In this document: positions 1 through 12,000 of the stretch, in pieces | Layout of the letters: every line of letters begins with the position of its first letter | Position numbering within the stretch: the stretch's first letter is position 1 | Source: Phoronis australis | Taxonomy: Eukaryota > Phoronida > Phoronidae | Assembly: GCA_002633005.1 (NCBI GenBank) | Contig: NMRA01000458.1 | Location: 1 to 64,000 of the forward strand | Length of the DNA stretch: 64,000 nt | Direction: 5' to 3' | Notes under the pieces: model-generated | The model's database searches: none | Seen by the model: the letters and a program-made list of their open reading frames with translations, nothing else | What the model was told of the DNA's origin: nothing | Program-made: the position numbers and the translations under genes

Positions 1-1
1 G

Positions 2-390
2 GAGGCCAATGTCATTGTTCAATATAAATTATAAATTAATTTCAGCCTGTATTTCTGAACGTGTTAAGTCTGTCTTGAATTGTTTGATCCACGATCTTGT
101 TGGTAGATTAATTGGTGAAAATATTGGATTAATCTATGATCTTATCTGTGCAACTGACCAATAAAATATTCCTGGATTACTGGTTCTGGTGGATTTTGAG
201 AAGGCGTTCGACTCAGTATCTTGGGTATTTCTACAAAAAAACTTGTTTTTTTTAATTAAGGCCCAAACATCAAAACGTGGGTACCGTTGCTTAATGAGAG
301 AGCTATGTCAATCTTGTGTCTTTGCAAGTTCCAGTTACATAAGCAACGTCTTAATGGCGAACCTCCAAATTTAATTATATTGACAAAAGA
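2..390 (+). mobile_element. LINE reverse-transcriptase fragment, L1/Tx1-like (broken)
   Basis: One frame reads RPMSLFNINYKLISACISER, then GRLIGENIGLIYDLI, an in-frame TAA at 172-174, then GLLVLVDFEKAFDSVSW. These are the RPxSLLNxDYK, GRxIxENI and DFEKAFDSVxW blocks of non-LTR reverse transcriptase (L1/Tx1 type). The usual DQTGF part before GR is missing. A frameshift in the T-run near 244-252 is followed by an FNFGPNIKTWV-like segment. The element continues to the left of the window. It is dead. Confidence 0.85.
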
Positions 391-1532
391 AGTTGAACTT
401 TATTACTCCTGTGAAAAATACATTTATTAAAAAAATTTAGAAATAGAAAAGTTTACAAACAGATGGTCACAAATGCATAATCTAACAAAAATGTATGGAT
501 ATTTCATCACTCCAAAATACTCTCTCCCTTTTTCAGAGGCATATACTAGTGCACTGTCTTGTATGTTTTTATATGTATTTCTAAAATCCAGTTCAAGTAT
601 ACTGTTAACTTGGTAAACTTTTCTTTCAATGAATTGTAAACTAAGGCCAGGGAATCCCAGATCCTTTTTCTTGCTTATGTTGAACTGGGAGAATAAAAAA
701 ATAAAAATCCCGAAAGTACAGTCAATTTGACGAAAACGCAATTCTGCCACGGAAAAATAAACAGTTGAGTTAATTCTTGATGAGAACTTCTAGTATACAC
801 TTCGCCTGTAGAATTAGATACAGCTCATTTTGAAGTTGTTCGAATATGATATTTAGATTCACGAAGCTTTTGGGTTATTTTTTGTAAATAGCCATTTTCA
901 TCATTATACGCCAGACTTGTCAACTTCTGTTACCAAACCACAGCTTAGGGATATTGATACGTTTAAAAATAACTGGAAGCTACCATTTTGCAATGAAACT
1001 ACAAAAAAATGCAGCAAAGTTCATCAGAAGGTAGACCTAACTTATGTTTAGATGGTGCAATTACAATCAAATCCATGCATTAATTTGACTTAGACTCAGC
1101 CCGAGACCTACCGGAGCTAACTGCTTGCCTATGATAAGATGAGTGTGTGCCCGGGCTATGAACCTGATTTTTTAATCAAAATATTGCGTTCGAAGATTAG
1201 AAATGCATAAACAGTGCTATCGACTCGACCTACTTTGTTATCGGGGAGTCCTACGAGTTGTTACCTACTTTTCGTTTGGCGGAATGTAGCAGACGACAGA
1301 GTAAAAATATCGGTGAATCTTTGCTGAATTTGTTCCAAAGATAGTGAAATCTGTGGCATCTCACAGATAATCCGACTTTAAAGTACATACCCAGCTGCAC
1401 ATGAGCATATCGCATCAGTGACCTAGTCATTTATCATGTGAAGGTGAACCCCGTGAGGTGAGGAGTTCATCGGGTTTTCGCTGGCTCGGAAATACTTTTC
1501 CTCAAGCATATATTTTTCATAGTCGCCTTTAA
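391..1532. other. Intergenic, no assignable feature
   Basis: No coding signal. A minus-strand ORF at 427-750 has no recognisable domain. The segment around 868-910 (GTAAATAGCCATTTT) recurs near 5279-5295, a short dispersed repeat. Confidence 0.5.
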
Positions 1533-1580
1533 AAATTCTGATATCTTGAACACTTTTAAGCGTTCAAGATATCAGAATTT
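1533..1580. repeat. Perfect 19-bp-stem inverted repeat (hairpin)
   Basis: Arms 1533-1551 and 1562-1580 are exact reverse complements (AAATTCTGATATCTTGAAC) around a 10-nt loop. It lies in transposon-rich intergenic DNA, so it is probably a short foldback element or its remnant rather than a terminator. Confidence 0.85.
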
Positions 1581-1779
1581 AATTAAAATTCTCGGCTGAA
1601 AAGCATCGCTTGTTTTCTTTGTGGAAGTGTTTTCGGCAAGCGTAAAAACTAATCGATTCCACCAGGAACGTCGTTTAGCGACTGTACTTGCCTCTGACAT
1701 CTTGTTTGTTTGTTTGTCCGGTGTCAGGTGTCTTTTTGCAAGGGGAGGAGCTTGCGATAGGTCAATTAACAATCACCAA

Positions 1780-1832
1780 AATGACTCGCTGGTTCCCTGC
1801 GTGCCTCTAAGTGGTAGCCAGCTTGCAGGTAG
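1780..1832 (+). repeat. Dispersed repeat, + copy (partner at 4737-4795)
   Basis: The segment containing CTGGTTCCCTGCGTGCC followed by GTGG.AGCCAGC recurs in reverse complement at 4737-4795. The two copies face each other about 2.9 kb apart. They may be the ends of one element, or two members of a short repeat family. Confidence 0.5.
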
Positions 1833-2759
1833 CAGGCAATAGCACGCGCTTTATCATTGGTTGATGTAACGTTGGCAGTCATTGGTTAGCTTTACAACAA
1901 GGTGAGAAAACAGCGGACTATGAACGATTTTTAACCTTGTCATGCCGGCAAGTGGCGTAGCAGCACTAATTATTTCATTTCTGTAATAATGTTTAATAGC
2001 CGCCGGCTTTAAGCACATACATGTACAATAAACACGTACGCCGTCATCTGGCCGATTTAACTAGTGTGTTATTCACACTGCATGAGTACGGACAGCGATG
2101 TGAACAAAAGCCAGCGACAGTAGAAAGATGACTCTGAAAAGGCGCAACCACAATTTTTCGGGATTCACATTTCTTGAACATGAATTTTGAACACCGATTT
2201 GTCTGTACAACAGACCACACTTACACTTCCTCCATAAGTCATGCCAGTTTTTTTGCGTAAAGCGCTGCCTGCTGAGAATTCGACCACCCAATCAAAAACG
2301 CCGGTGTAAAAAATAAGTGATACCTGCAGAGACAGTAGAGAGGGAAACAAACCACCCGGCCAAGTTCATTGGACGTCTAGCGAGCGTGTGTGCAATAAAC
2401 AAATATGGCAAGGTATGACGGCTCCAGTTGGTAAAAAAACAATTGTGCTTTTTGCAATGCCTGCTGCTGCAACAACAGTTAATTGAAAATTCGTGACTTA
2501 TGCTTTTTTACTTCCCCACTGATTGGGATTGATGATGTTCCCGTTTGAAACAAAGAATTTTTTTGCGTGAAACTGTTGTCTGCCAACAAGTGATGGACTG
2601 GGTGATTTGAACTAAATGTCTTTACTGTTCCCTGCACTTGACCGCTTATATAGAAAATTATTGTAAATTGTTTGCATGACTTTGGGAACTACTGATTAGT
2701 TTATGCTATGCCCATTGATTAGTTTCTTTCATTTCTTTTTGCAGTCTTAATACATTGAG

Positions 2760-2935
2760 ATCTAAAAGATAATAATATTTACTATAATTATTATTTATTT
2801 ACTAATTTATTATTGTTATATTATCATATATTTCTTTTTATCTATTATTTATTTATTATTATTTATGTATTTTCATTTATTCATTTGTTTATTGTTTTTA
2901 TTTATTCACTGTTACTTATTTAAATTGTTTCTTGT
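2760..2935. repeat. AT-rich low-complexity tract
   Basis: A/T runs built on TTATTTATT and related units. No gene signal on either strand. Confidence 0.8.
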
Positions 2936-3819
2936 GATCCCGTACAGTAACATTCTGGCTGTCGTTGGTCAATAATCTATATTATATGATCATGGTATGG
3001 ACTTAAGTGCATAATAAATATTAATTTATAGTGTGGTAATTTTACATAGGGAGTGTCGAAGGAAGTGTTCTTTTTATAGCATATTGAGCCTTACATCGGT
3101 GGGTACTTCGGTAATATGTGTATTACCTTGGAAACCCCCTTACACTCAGTGACGACGTCGTTTGATTAGATTTTTAATTTGACACGGGTTTTAAAACATC
3201 AAGTCAGGAAATAAGACGTTCTTGTGTTATTTACTTTGAAGTTGGCCGTACTTATCTGCCGACGTAGGCTGAATATGCCTTTAACTGACTGGTGATAGTT
3301 GATTTTAAAAAATGTGAATGGTTTTCGAGAACATCGTAAAAACTACCCTAAATGGACTGTGTATTCAATAGGCATCTTGGCTGTTTTATGTGGACATACA
3401 AGGCAGGTTTATTGAACTGCAGACAGGAATTCCATCTCTTGCTGGTTTTCAACCCCCTACCCCTCTTGAATCCAGTTTCATTCACCACAACCCACCCCAA
3501 TTCGCTACCCATTTTAGATATCATCATTCACGGATGCTGGGTGTCCAGTGAATCAGTCCCAAGTAGCGACTTCACTCTGTTCCCTAAAACTGTTGTGTAT
3601 ATGTGAGCTTTCTATGTTGAATTGTCAGTATTATTAAAAATAAATAGGGATCTTTTCATGCAACGGCCCTAACTTAAGGACCCAGGTTTTAGTTACATTA
3701 TTAGAAAACGTCATCAGTCAAAAGAGGGGTTCTTGATAAAGATAAAATGATAGAAAAATACAAAAACTGTGAGTAAAGAACGGAAAAAATGCGCAAAAGA
3801 TTTAGGCAACACCGTTGAG

Positions 3820-3978
3820 CACTGGCGGATCCTTTGTCAAAGGGGTTAAGACCTCCCATTTTCTCTCGATTTTAGTCATGTCAAAGCTAGAATTTTCAAA
3901 TTGTTGACTTGGGCCACCCTTCTTTAAAAATCTTTGATCCGACACCCCCCCTTTTAAAAAACCCTAGATCTGCCCCTG
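3820..3978. mobile_element. MITE with CACTGGCGGATCC termini and 5-bp target duplication
   Basis: Starts CACTGGCGGATCC and ends CTAGATCTGCCCCTG (imperfect inverted termini). It is flanked on both sides by TTGAG (3815-3819 and 3979-3983), an exact 5-bp duplication. The same termini occur at 7773, 29277, 29564 and 44188. Non-autonomous, 159 bp. Confidence 0.85.
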
Positions 3979-4736
3979 TTGAGTCGATATTTGGAACTGT
4001 TTCATGTAACTGGGCACAGGCACCCCTGCTTGAATGTAGAACGTCGTAAGGTGTGTATTTTCGAAATAAAGATCTGGACCAGTGTTTGGATGGGGTAAGA
4101 ACGCCGTTTTTGGACATTGGCGTAGGATACATTTGATGGTTGGGCGATGAGATTCTGTTAATTTTTCAATTAAATTTTAGAACAAAGTTTTCGCGGTGAA
4201 AGTTTTAATAATTAATTGTTCATTAATTGATATGAACACCTAGAATATTGGGAAAGAAAGCTATCTCCGTCCCCAACCTTTTGGTTGAGGGGCGCCCCCT
4301 GTTTTTGCTCCTACCTCTCCTTCAGCAGATCTATCTTACGTTTATTACTAAGCTGACCCCCCTGGACAAAATCCTATGGGTTTTGTACCTGCTCACCTTG
4401 CAATCGCCAATATTTTCACTTGGTTTCCTCTGATTACTGAGTCACGCTCTTGCTTATGATGTATTTCTTGTAATTTTTATTACTTTTACAGCCCAAATTT
4501 TTTCTTGTTATAATCTATATTTTGCCTATGTGTATTTTCCATTGCACTGCTCATGTTTTTTGTTTTCCATATTTTAAACAAAGACACTTCACAATTTTGA
4601 AATTGACAAACTAAAATCGGCCGTAGCTTCCTGCCTCGCGCACTTCGTCGGCGCACACAACCCCGCTAAGTGTAGCCACGGTCCGTGACACAATAATGGC
4701 GGCGACCATAATGAATAATCTTGTTAACGTCTTTGA

Positions 4737-4795
4737 TACTTGCGTGCTGGCTTCCACCTAGCGGCACGCAGGGAACCAGGGATCCAGAATGACAG
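4737..4795 (-). repeat. Dispersed repeat, minus copy (partner at 1780-1832)
   Basis: The reverse complement contains CTGGTTCCCTGCGTGCC and GTGGAAGCCAGC, matching the + copy at 1780. Confidence 0.5.
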
Positions 4796-5045
4796 CCTCT
4801 GGACAGATAAAGACGCAGATATCAACGCACGTAGAATAGTTTTTGCGATACATTGTCAACCAGAGCAGCAGAGATAATCAGGACATCATTGCAAGGTACC
4901 TCGAACTTTGATCGGAAATTGGGAGGCGAATTTTTTTTTAGTCCGGCGATTGCCAATCATCACCATTTGGAAAATTTCAGGTAAGTCTTGTTACACTGTC
5001 TACGTAGTCCGGGAAAAACTATTAGTATCGTGGGCCGTTGAGAGG

Positions 5046-5214
5046 AAAGTGTCGCCGTAAATTACACTTGTACTTAATTACGAGCGTAAATTAGATTGCA
5101 GGATTGTCGCCGTACAATTACGCTCGTAAATTGAATGGGGAAAAGTTTCGCCGTAAAATTAAGCTCGTAAATTAAATGGGGGAAATGTCGCCGTAAATTA
5201 TGCTCGTAAATTAC
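5046..5214. repeat. Tandem repeat, ~52-bp unit, about 3.3 copies
   Basis: Diverged units contain GTCGCCGTAAATTA and GCTCGTAAATTA followed by GAATGGGGAAA-like spacers. Each unit also holds TTACG and CGTAA half-sites facing each other, so the repeat is internally palindromic. Confidence 0.8.
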
Positions 5215-6694
5215 CTTAAGAACGTTCCAAATTTAAACCAACCAATGTTAACCTAACGTACACGGAATTTGAGTTATTTTTGTAAATAGCCATTTTGCCA
5301 CTACATCAGACCATTACCAGCAATACGTAAACTAGGTCATCCGCCAGGTTCTCTGAATAAACTAGGTCAGCGCTACACACACTCCGCGTGTCTCAAGCTC
5401 AAGGAAGATTTTAGTAGCCCAAAATTACCACAAGTTCAAAGATATTCAATTAAAAAGGAAAGACGAAACAAATCTCTGAACATATCTGGCCAATATGAAG
5501 GGTCACCGCTCGTAAGCAAGTCAAAGCGATCCTTATTACCCGTTGCCTTATCTAGCACTACCAGTCGAGTCGACTAGTTTTTCGCAACAGAAAATTCTCA
5601 TACACTTAACTTGTGATGACTCCTTTCAATTCGAAACCACCCACAAAACCTTTTTTATACTCCGAAATGTTTCGTAAAAATAATTCAAGTGTTTGATTAC
5701 TCCTGAACTTGATTATTCCGTAAATAGTTGCATTGGTTTCCTTACTTTTAAAGTGTATGTCTTCGAATCCCATAGGCTTAAGCGTTAATTTACAGCTGAA
5801 CGCCCTACGCCGTGTATAATTATCAAAATGGTACATATAAGATAAACAGTTATAAGTATACTGGTGTGAAAATTATCAGTGATTTAACCAAAAACTTTGA
5901 ATTCGCTCGACCCACTGATGATAGTATGTGGAATTCAAACACACACTCAATTGAATATTAGTAATTTTTCAACCCTTCTTGGTCAACACTTTTTCTCTAT
6001 GGATTTCAAAAAAATATGTGCTTATAATGTTGATTATACTGCCAGCTATAGGCGCTATCGGTAACTGAAATCCCTTCAACCTCTTCGAAGCATTGGCCGT
6101 TCAAAGTACGGCACTTCCCTGGCCTCAGTGGGCTTTGAATGGGTAATTTGCGTGTAAAAGCGATTGAGCTTTGACCACCACATGGACAACATAAAATTCC
6201 GCTCAATTTTCATAAAATTTTGATATGAATTTGGGAATGACATCTGCTATCGGCAAATGACGTCTGGTCAACAAGCAACACGCATAAGGTCATTTTCTGT
6301 GAATTTGCTGTATATTAGCCGGGCTGCGTGGGAGGAATTTTCACGCATGCGCAAATACCTTGTTTATAGATTTCTGGCAATGCTTGTCATTTTTTGTAAC
6401 CATACCACAGTTTAAATGGTAATTTGCAAGGTCCAAGAATGTTAAATTGCAATAATATTTTCAAGGTCTTGCTATTTGGATGTATTTTATTCAAATTATG
6501 GTATAGTTGTATCTTTAGTTACTTTAAAGTGAAAATAGAAAAATCCGCGAAAATTTGACCTTTGACACGGTGACATGTTGTTGGGGATCACAAACCGGAT
6601 CAAGTCCCACAATGCAGTGCACCGCCATTATATCACAGTACAAAATGAACAAAGACTGTTCACTCTTGGCGTGTTTTAGCAAAGGTGCATTGGT

Positions 6695-6931
6695 GTGTGT
6701 GCGCTTACTGTTCTAACACTACCCAGGTGGAAAACGTGAGCCCATTTAAATTCTAAAAAGATAAGCATCTGGTCGCGTAACGGCATGTTTTCGTGCGCAC
6801 TGCTCGTCTTTGGAAAATGACTGTCAAGTCAGCCATCTGTCGGAGCCGAAATATGCTACGACCATTTTGAGGACGGCTGCTTCGACGCCGAACACATCAT
6901 GAAGGTTGAAGCTGGTCTCGTAAAAAGATAA
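6695..6931 (+). pseudogene. THAP zinc-finger relic (copy a)
   Basis: One frame reads VCAYCSNTTQVENVSPFKF, a stop where Pro is expected, then KDKHLVA, a second stop, then RTARLWK. A frameshift leads to EICYDHFEDGCFDAE. This reproduces the THAP C2CH layout: CxxC, FKFPKD, the conserved Trp, and C-x2-H-F. THAP domains bind DNA and occur in P-type and Kolobok-type transposases as well as host proteins. Two stops and one frameshift make this copy dead. It resembles the relic at 36681 (CSNxxxxENVSxFKF). Confidence 0.72.
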
Positions 6932-7371
6932 GTTACCTTGATAATTTTAATGTCTAAGAATTCATGACGCTTTCGCAGTGCCTGAACAATAACGATCTTT
7001 TTTCACAGTCACCATAGTTCTCAAGTGTTTAAATATCTATTGTTTTTCCGTGAAAGATTTAGTAATTAACGGATCAGTAAAACTAAAAGCCACAGCAAAG
7101 AAAGCTGATCTCAAAAGATGAATGTATTTTGAAAAGAATGCAGACTGTGAATAAAGTAAAACACGATGGTTACTCAATTCCAAGGTTTTGATTATTAAAG
7201 TAATCTGCTTCAAAAAACAGGATTAAAATCTTGTTTTGGCATTTGCTTGAAGGTTATAAAAGTAGGCGAAAACTTGCAGTTATATATCGTCATCTTTTGA
7301 TTTAATCATGGACTACTCTGGAATCAAAATGTTGTATTTTTACTTTTGAAATGCTGCTGTTGTGCTTTTCA

Positions 7372-7632
7372 GAGTATGTACATGAAGTATGGGAGAACAC
7401 CTTGCACTTAGTGCGGAACAGAGAAGATGGTGATCTTGAAATTCACTTACAAATTGATGCCCCTCCAATGCCGACTGTTGGTGCTCCAGATGTGTTCAAG
7501 AATGCCGTGGCACAGATGATGAAGCGTTATCTAGATAAATTCAGACTGGCTGCTTTGTCAATGGACAGCACTGGAATTTCTTTCCGTCACATATTTGACA
7601 GTCACTACCAATGTTTTAGATTAAATTTTTGA
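7372..7632 (+). pseudogene. Exon-like open frame of unknown function
   Basis: A pyrimidine-rich stretch and CAG at 7371 precede an open frame reading EYVHEVWENTLHLVRNRE, then DAPPMPTVGAPDVFKNAV, ending LNF and TGA. Its composition is protein-like and it lies 440 bp after THAP relic (a) on the same strand, so it could be the next exon of the same element. I do not recognise the domain. Alternative: a chance open frame. Confidence 0.35.
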
Positions 7633-7772
7633 GGGTGGTACAGATGGCAATGCCAGAGGGTTTACAGTACCAGTACTGGAAATTGTGAAAAGCTTTTGTG
7701 TGTGGCATTTGACTGTCCCGTGTGTATAGATAAATCCGGTGATATACTACATGCATGTTCTTATATTGAAAC

Positions 7773-7911
7773 CAGTGGCGGATTTAGAGGGGGGCCACGG
7801 CCCCCTAAAATTCTCCATTTGACAGTTCGGGGGTGCGAATGTCTGATGGGCAAAATCCTGGCTAATACTGTGCCCTGGCCCTCCTAACTCAAAATCCTGG
7901 ATCTGCCCCTG
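7773..7911. mobile_element. MITE with CAGTGGCGGAT termini
   Basis: Begins CAGTGGCGGATTTAG and ends CTGGATCTGCCCCTG. The 5-bp flanks are GAAAC and GAAAT (4 of 5 identical). Same family as the element at 3820, 139 bp. Confidence 0.75.
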
Positions 7912-8320
7912 GAAATATTCCAATGTTTCTTCAATACAATGACTATAAATATTGTGACATAGCTTTTTAGGTATATTTGATCTGCATTAAACTGTTGCTG
8001 TCCTATGCAGTGGATCGGTATAGGAAGACTTTCTAAAGTGTGGGTGAAAAGGTACCTGCTTGGGTCGTCAGTCTTTTTGTGCGACATTTTCATCCAAATT
8101 GTACGACAAAATAATCACTTGCACAGATTTCAAACATTTTCTTAAGAACTTTTAAGTGAGTGGTACAAGCAGTCCCTCCAGATTTCCCACTTCCTACACA
8201 TGTGCATACTTGTTGTGTTTTCATACCATGTCATAGACATCTAAAGCTATTGCATACTGGGGCTTTGGGGTTGAGATTCAGTGGTTGTTGTGTCGTGTTA
8301 GTTGATATGTCATTGAATTA

Positions 8321-8460
8321 CAGTAGAACTCGCTAAGTTGGATCCAGTGAGACTGAGATATTTCATCAAAGTCAGAGTTATTTGGAGGCGTTACTGCGGA
8401 ATTAATGCTAACCTTTCTAAAGTTCCCTCTGAAGCACTACCAATTTGGAGAGTTCTACTG
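8321..8460. mobile_element. 140-bp MITE, Tigger/pogo-like termini with TA duplication
   Basis: Termini CAGTAGAACTC and GAGTTCTACTG are exact inverted repeats, flanked by TA on both sides (8319-8320 and 8461-8462). CAGT-initial termini with a TA target site are typical of pogo/Tigger members of Tc1/mariner. It ends about 380 bp upstream of the P450 gene 1 ATG. Confidence 0.85.
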
Positions 8461-8839
8461 TATAAGAAGAGGAGATTCAGTCTGGACCTCAGACAATGGC
8501 CCAGATTCAAAACTTAATTTTTTATGTAACAGTCATACTATTCAATATGTTCGCTTCAAGCTGATGTTACGTGTATAGGTTATTCCCTGTTGATGCCGGT
8601 CTTCATATGCAGGGATATTTCAAAGACGCACACTAAGTTCAAGTCCTGTGGGTCAGGTGGGTGGTTTTCTTACTCAAATTCGATCCCGGAAGAGTTTTAA
8701 AGATACACAGATTTGTTTTTAAGGGCGAAGAGAGTCTATCACACAGCGATTTTCCCCGTCCATGTGGCTTTTTTCTCTTGAACAATCACTTGATAGTGTG
8801 CTCACTGGTGTCGCTGTTACAGTGTACTATACATGACAG

Positions 8840-9059
8840 ATGTTGAGCCAGGCTATCAGAAGTGGGGTAAAGTGTGCTGCCAGGAAGGAGATACTAGATG
8901 TACACGTGTGGTCACGTGCATCGCAAAGCTTCGCTGGGGGACCATGTCCTTTGCGTGGTGGACGACCTGAAGACCTCATGAGTGCAAAACCGTTCGATGA
9001 AATCCCAGGACCCAAACCATATCCTCTAATAGGAACGGCTTATATTTACAAGCCAATAG
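8840..9059 (+). CDS. P450 gene 1, exon 1 (presequence and proline-rich hinge)
   Basis: Runs from the ATG at 8840 to a GGTAAC donor at 9060, ending in phase 1. It encodes the basic presequence and the IPGPKPYPLIG hinge that opens the catalytic domain. The gene 2 exon 1 also ends in phase 1 just after the same hinge, which supports the boundary. The base at -3 of the ATG is C, so the start context is weak. An ATG at 8833 is out of frame and was not used. Confidence 0.85.
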
Positions 9060-12000
9060 GTAACTATTTTGTTGTTGTTTCTGCTTTTGTTGTTGTTGTG
9101 GCCAGTTATATTTTTCTAAGATTTAGGCCAACTGTACCTTATTATATTGTGTTATCTTGTATACTGCATATTTTGCCTATCCAATATCAGGGCCGTAGGC
9201 GTCAGGGTTAAACCGTGGCAACTGACATGTACGCGTGGGGCGGCGACAGTCTAGAAAAGAAAGACTGCTACATGCAGATAGGGGAGAAAATTCAAGAGAA
9301 CATTTTAAATGTTCTCTTGTTAAAACAACTCTGTATCAGTGCATGGTTCACCTTTTTGAGGACTCTGGCCAGCACATTGTTATTGCGGTCTCCGGTCTCG
9401 CAGCACAGAGTGTCTAAACGCACTTGAAAACGTGCACGTAAATGATTCATGCATATATTTCGAAAAATTGTAAAACGAAGCTTTTGCGGAGCGTATTAAT
9501 TCACTGGATTTTTAAATTCAATTTTACGACTGCAAAACCACATTTTTCCAGACGCCCCTCTCTAGCAAGGGATAACGGAGACATCTGTCGCTTTTTTTCT
9601 CGAATGGGACTATTCGACGCGGTGTCGCTGCTGTACTAGTGGGGATTGAATTGCGCATGCGTCGCTGTTTGCATGTAAACAGCTGGTAAAAAGACGAATT
9701 GTTATCAAAATACGTCGTCGCGCTAAGCCTTATTATTGCTATCTTCCCTGGTGCAAGTCTTCGACAGGTGGTCACAAATTCCCAAAAGACCCAAGGTTAC
9801 TACAGGCGTGGAGAATTGTGGTCAAAAGGGTCCACCAAGTGTTAAAAAGTGTGTGGATGCCGAAGCCTCACGCCCAGTGTGTGTGCTCTATGCATTTCCA
9901 TTGAGAGACTACATGATCACGTTACTTGGTAAGTTTTTAGCAATTAAGTTTCTATCGACATCGCTCAGTAATGTTATGTCCACCTCTTACTCCACTGAAT
10001 AACGGGTTTATTCAGTGGAACTAAGTGTTTCTCTTCAGATACTCACCCGGGACCCGGATGGTAGCCTGGGTAGGAGTGGTCCCAATATAAGAGGTGCATG
10101 GGACGTGCCGCTCAGAAGTCAGCAGTTACTTTGCAAAACTATGTTATGTCCAATAAAATTCTTTAGATGAGTAAGTTTCCTTATTTTATAGCGAACCCCA
10201 CCCCCAGAACTACCAGATTAGTTACCAAATTAACATGAATGAGCTATTCAATAAATTCTTAACATTGCATCCTAGAATGAATTTTATTTGTTGAGATCAT
10301 AAACACATTTTAGGTGTCATGAAAAATACAAATTCTTAAATTACTTTTAGCCTGTTTCACATATTTTAATTCAGATCTTAAATAAGGCTTAGGTTTATAC
10401 ATATAAACATGAAGATGGAATGTCAAGTATGTTCTGCCTTACAAAAGTAGTTTTGTATTGTTTTCTTTTATAATTTGCTGGTATTTCTCTGTTACAGGTG
10501 AGAGAAAACGACTGAAACCAGCCGCTTTACCATCTATTTTAACTTTCGACAAAGTGAAAAGCAGTACTTCAGCAATAACCTGAGGGAATTGAACCTCTCA
10601 GTTCAGAAAGTCAGCCCTCGATATCACTGATTATGGACTCTTTTACATTGGGAAAATTACTATTGTTTTTAACAAATAATGTTGTTCGGTTGTATATATG
10701 TGGTTATTCCGTTTACCATTTTGTTTTTAAATACACTGATTATTGTTTATTCTCGAATCTTGTGCATAGCAGATTCTTATCTAGTTAGCTACGATTGAAA
10801 AAATACTTCGCTTGTATGTGAAACTTTTGTTAACACAAAACTTAAAACGAACCAAAGGCCTTCTTAAGAAAGCTCTAAAATAGTTTCACACATATACAAA
10901 TCAAATGCAATCAAAGGGAATACTTTGTTTTGATCGCCGGACATTTCTATAGGTCAACAGGAAAATGACAATTCGCAAGCGTAATCGGTAATCACTTCAG
11001 CTTTATAGAGAGGCGGCACAACTGCACTGTATGGGGCTTTAAAATTGAAGAAATGTTGTGGTTTGAATAATTAGTGACAAACTTGCCTGTTGATGAAAAA
11101 ATTATTCGATCATCAAAGTGTAACAGTAACGGGCTTTTTACTGACAATAAGACAATCGATGCAGTCCCTGAATGTCATTTCCCCATAATGTGTACCAAAT
11201 TGAAAAGTTTTACCATTAGTATAAAGTCTTTCTTCTGAAAGGAAAAGTTAACGTCACTCGGTGAGAAAGGACAGGTATTTATACCAGATGCTTTTGGTTT
11301 TCATTTCACTGGGATTGAGTTTTTATGGCCGATAGAAGCACCTGTAAAAAGTCCAGTTTTGGCACGTGGCTTTCATTCATGTAACCATAGATTATATACA
11401 ACAGATTCGCAACTCCGACATTTTCTTCAGTGCTATCCAAGAGGAGGCGCCACTCTCCTAAACTATGTGGTGCAGTTTCCAGTTAGTGTATTTTGACGGG
11501 AGAGTCTCGCATCTACTTTACTGTCCAGTATAACGAAAAAAATAAATTCGGCATTGAAACGCTGTTCAAAGTCTTCCAATAGTAGAACTGTTGGTATCGT
11601 GAATACTTTTGGCAATGCTTCTGGTAATTAATTACAAAATTTAAACTTCGGTGATTATGTCGTCTGCTTGTACAATAGCTGCAGAGTTATCGGATAATTT
11701 GTGATTTATGGTTCACATAGGCCTACACTTTTTATCTTATTCTTTCTTATTTGGCCAGTTTGTTGATACAGAAAATTTCCTTATTTATGCCCATCCTGAT
11801 TTGACCGCACCTTGAGCTTGTTGGGTTTTACCATATTGGGGTTGGTATAGGGACCCACATGGTGCTTCCTCGAATGGGCTTCATTTTACCGGCTATTTCA
11901 AATTGTGTAGGTGAAGTAAATAAACAAAGTGGATGATTATCATCACCGGAATTTCATCATTAGTATCTTTTGCCAGGTTCTCAAATTGTCTGAGACTAGG

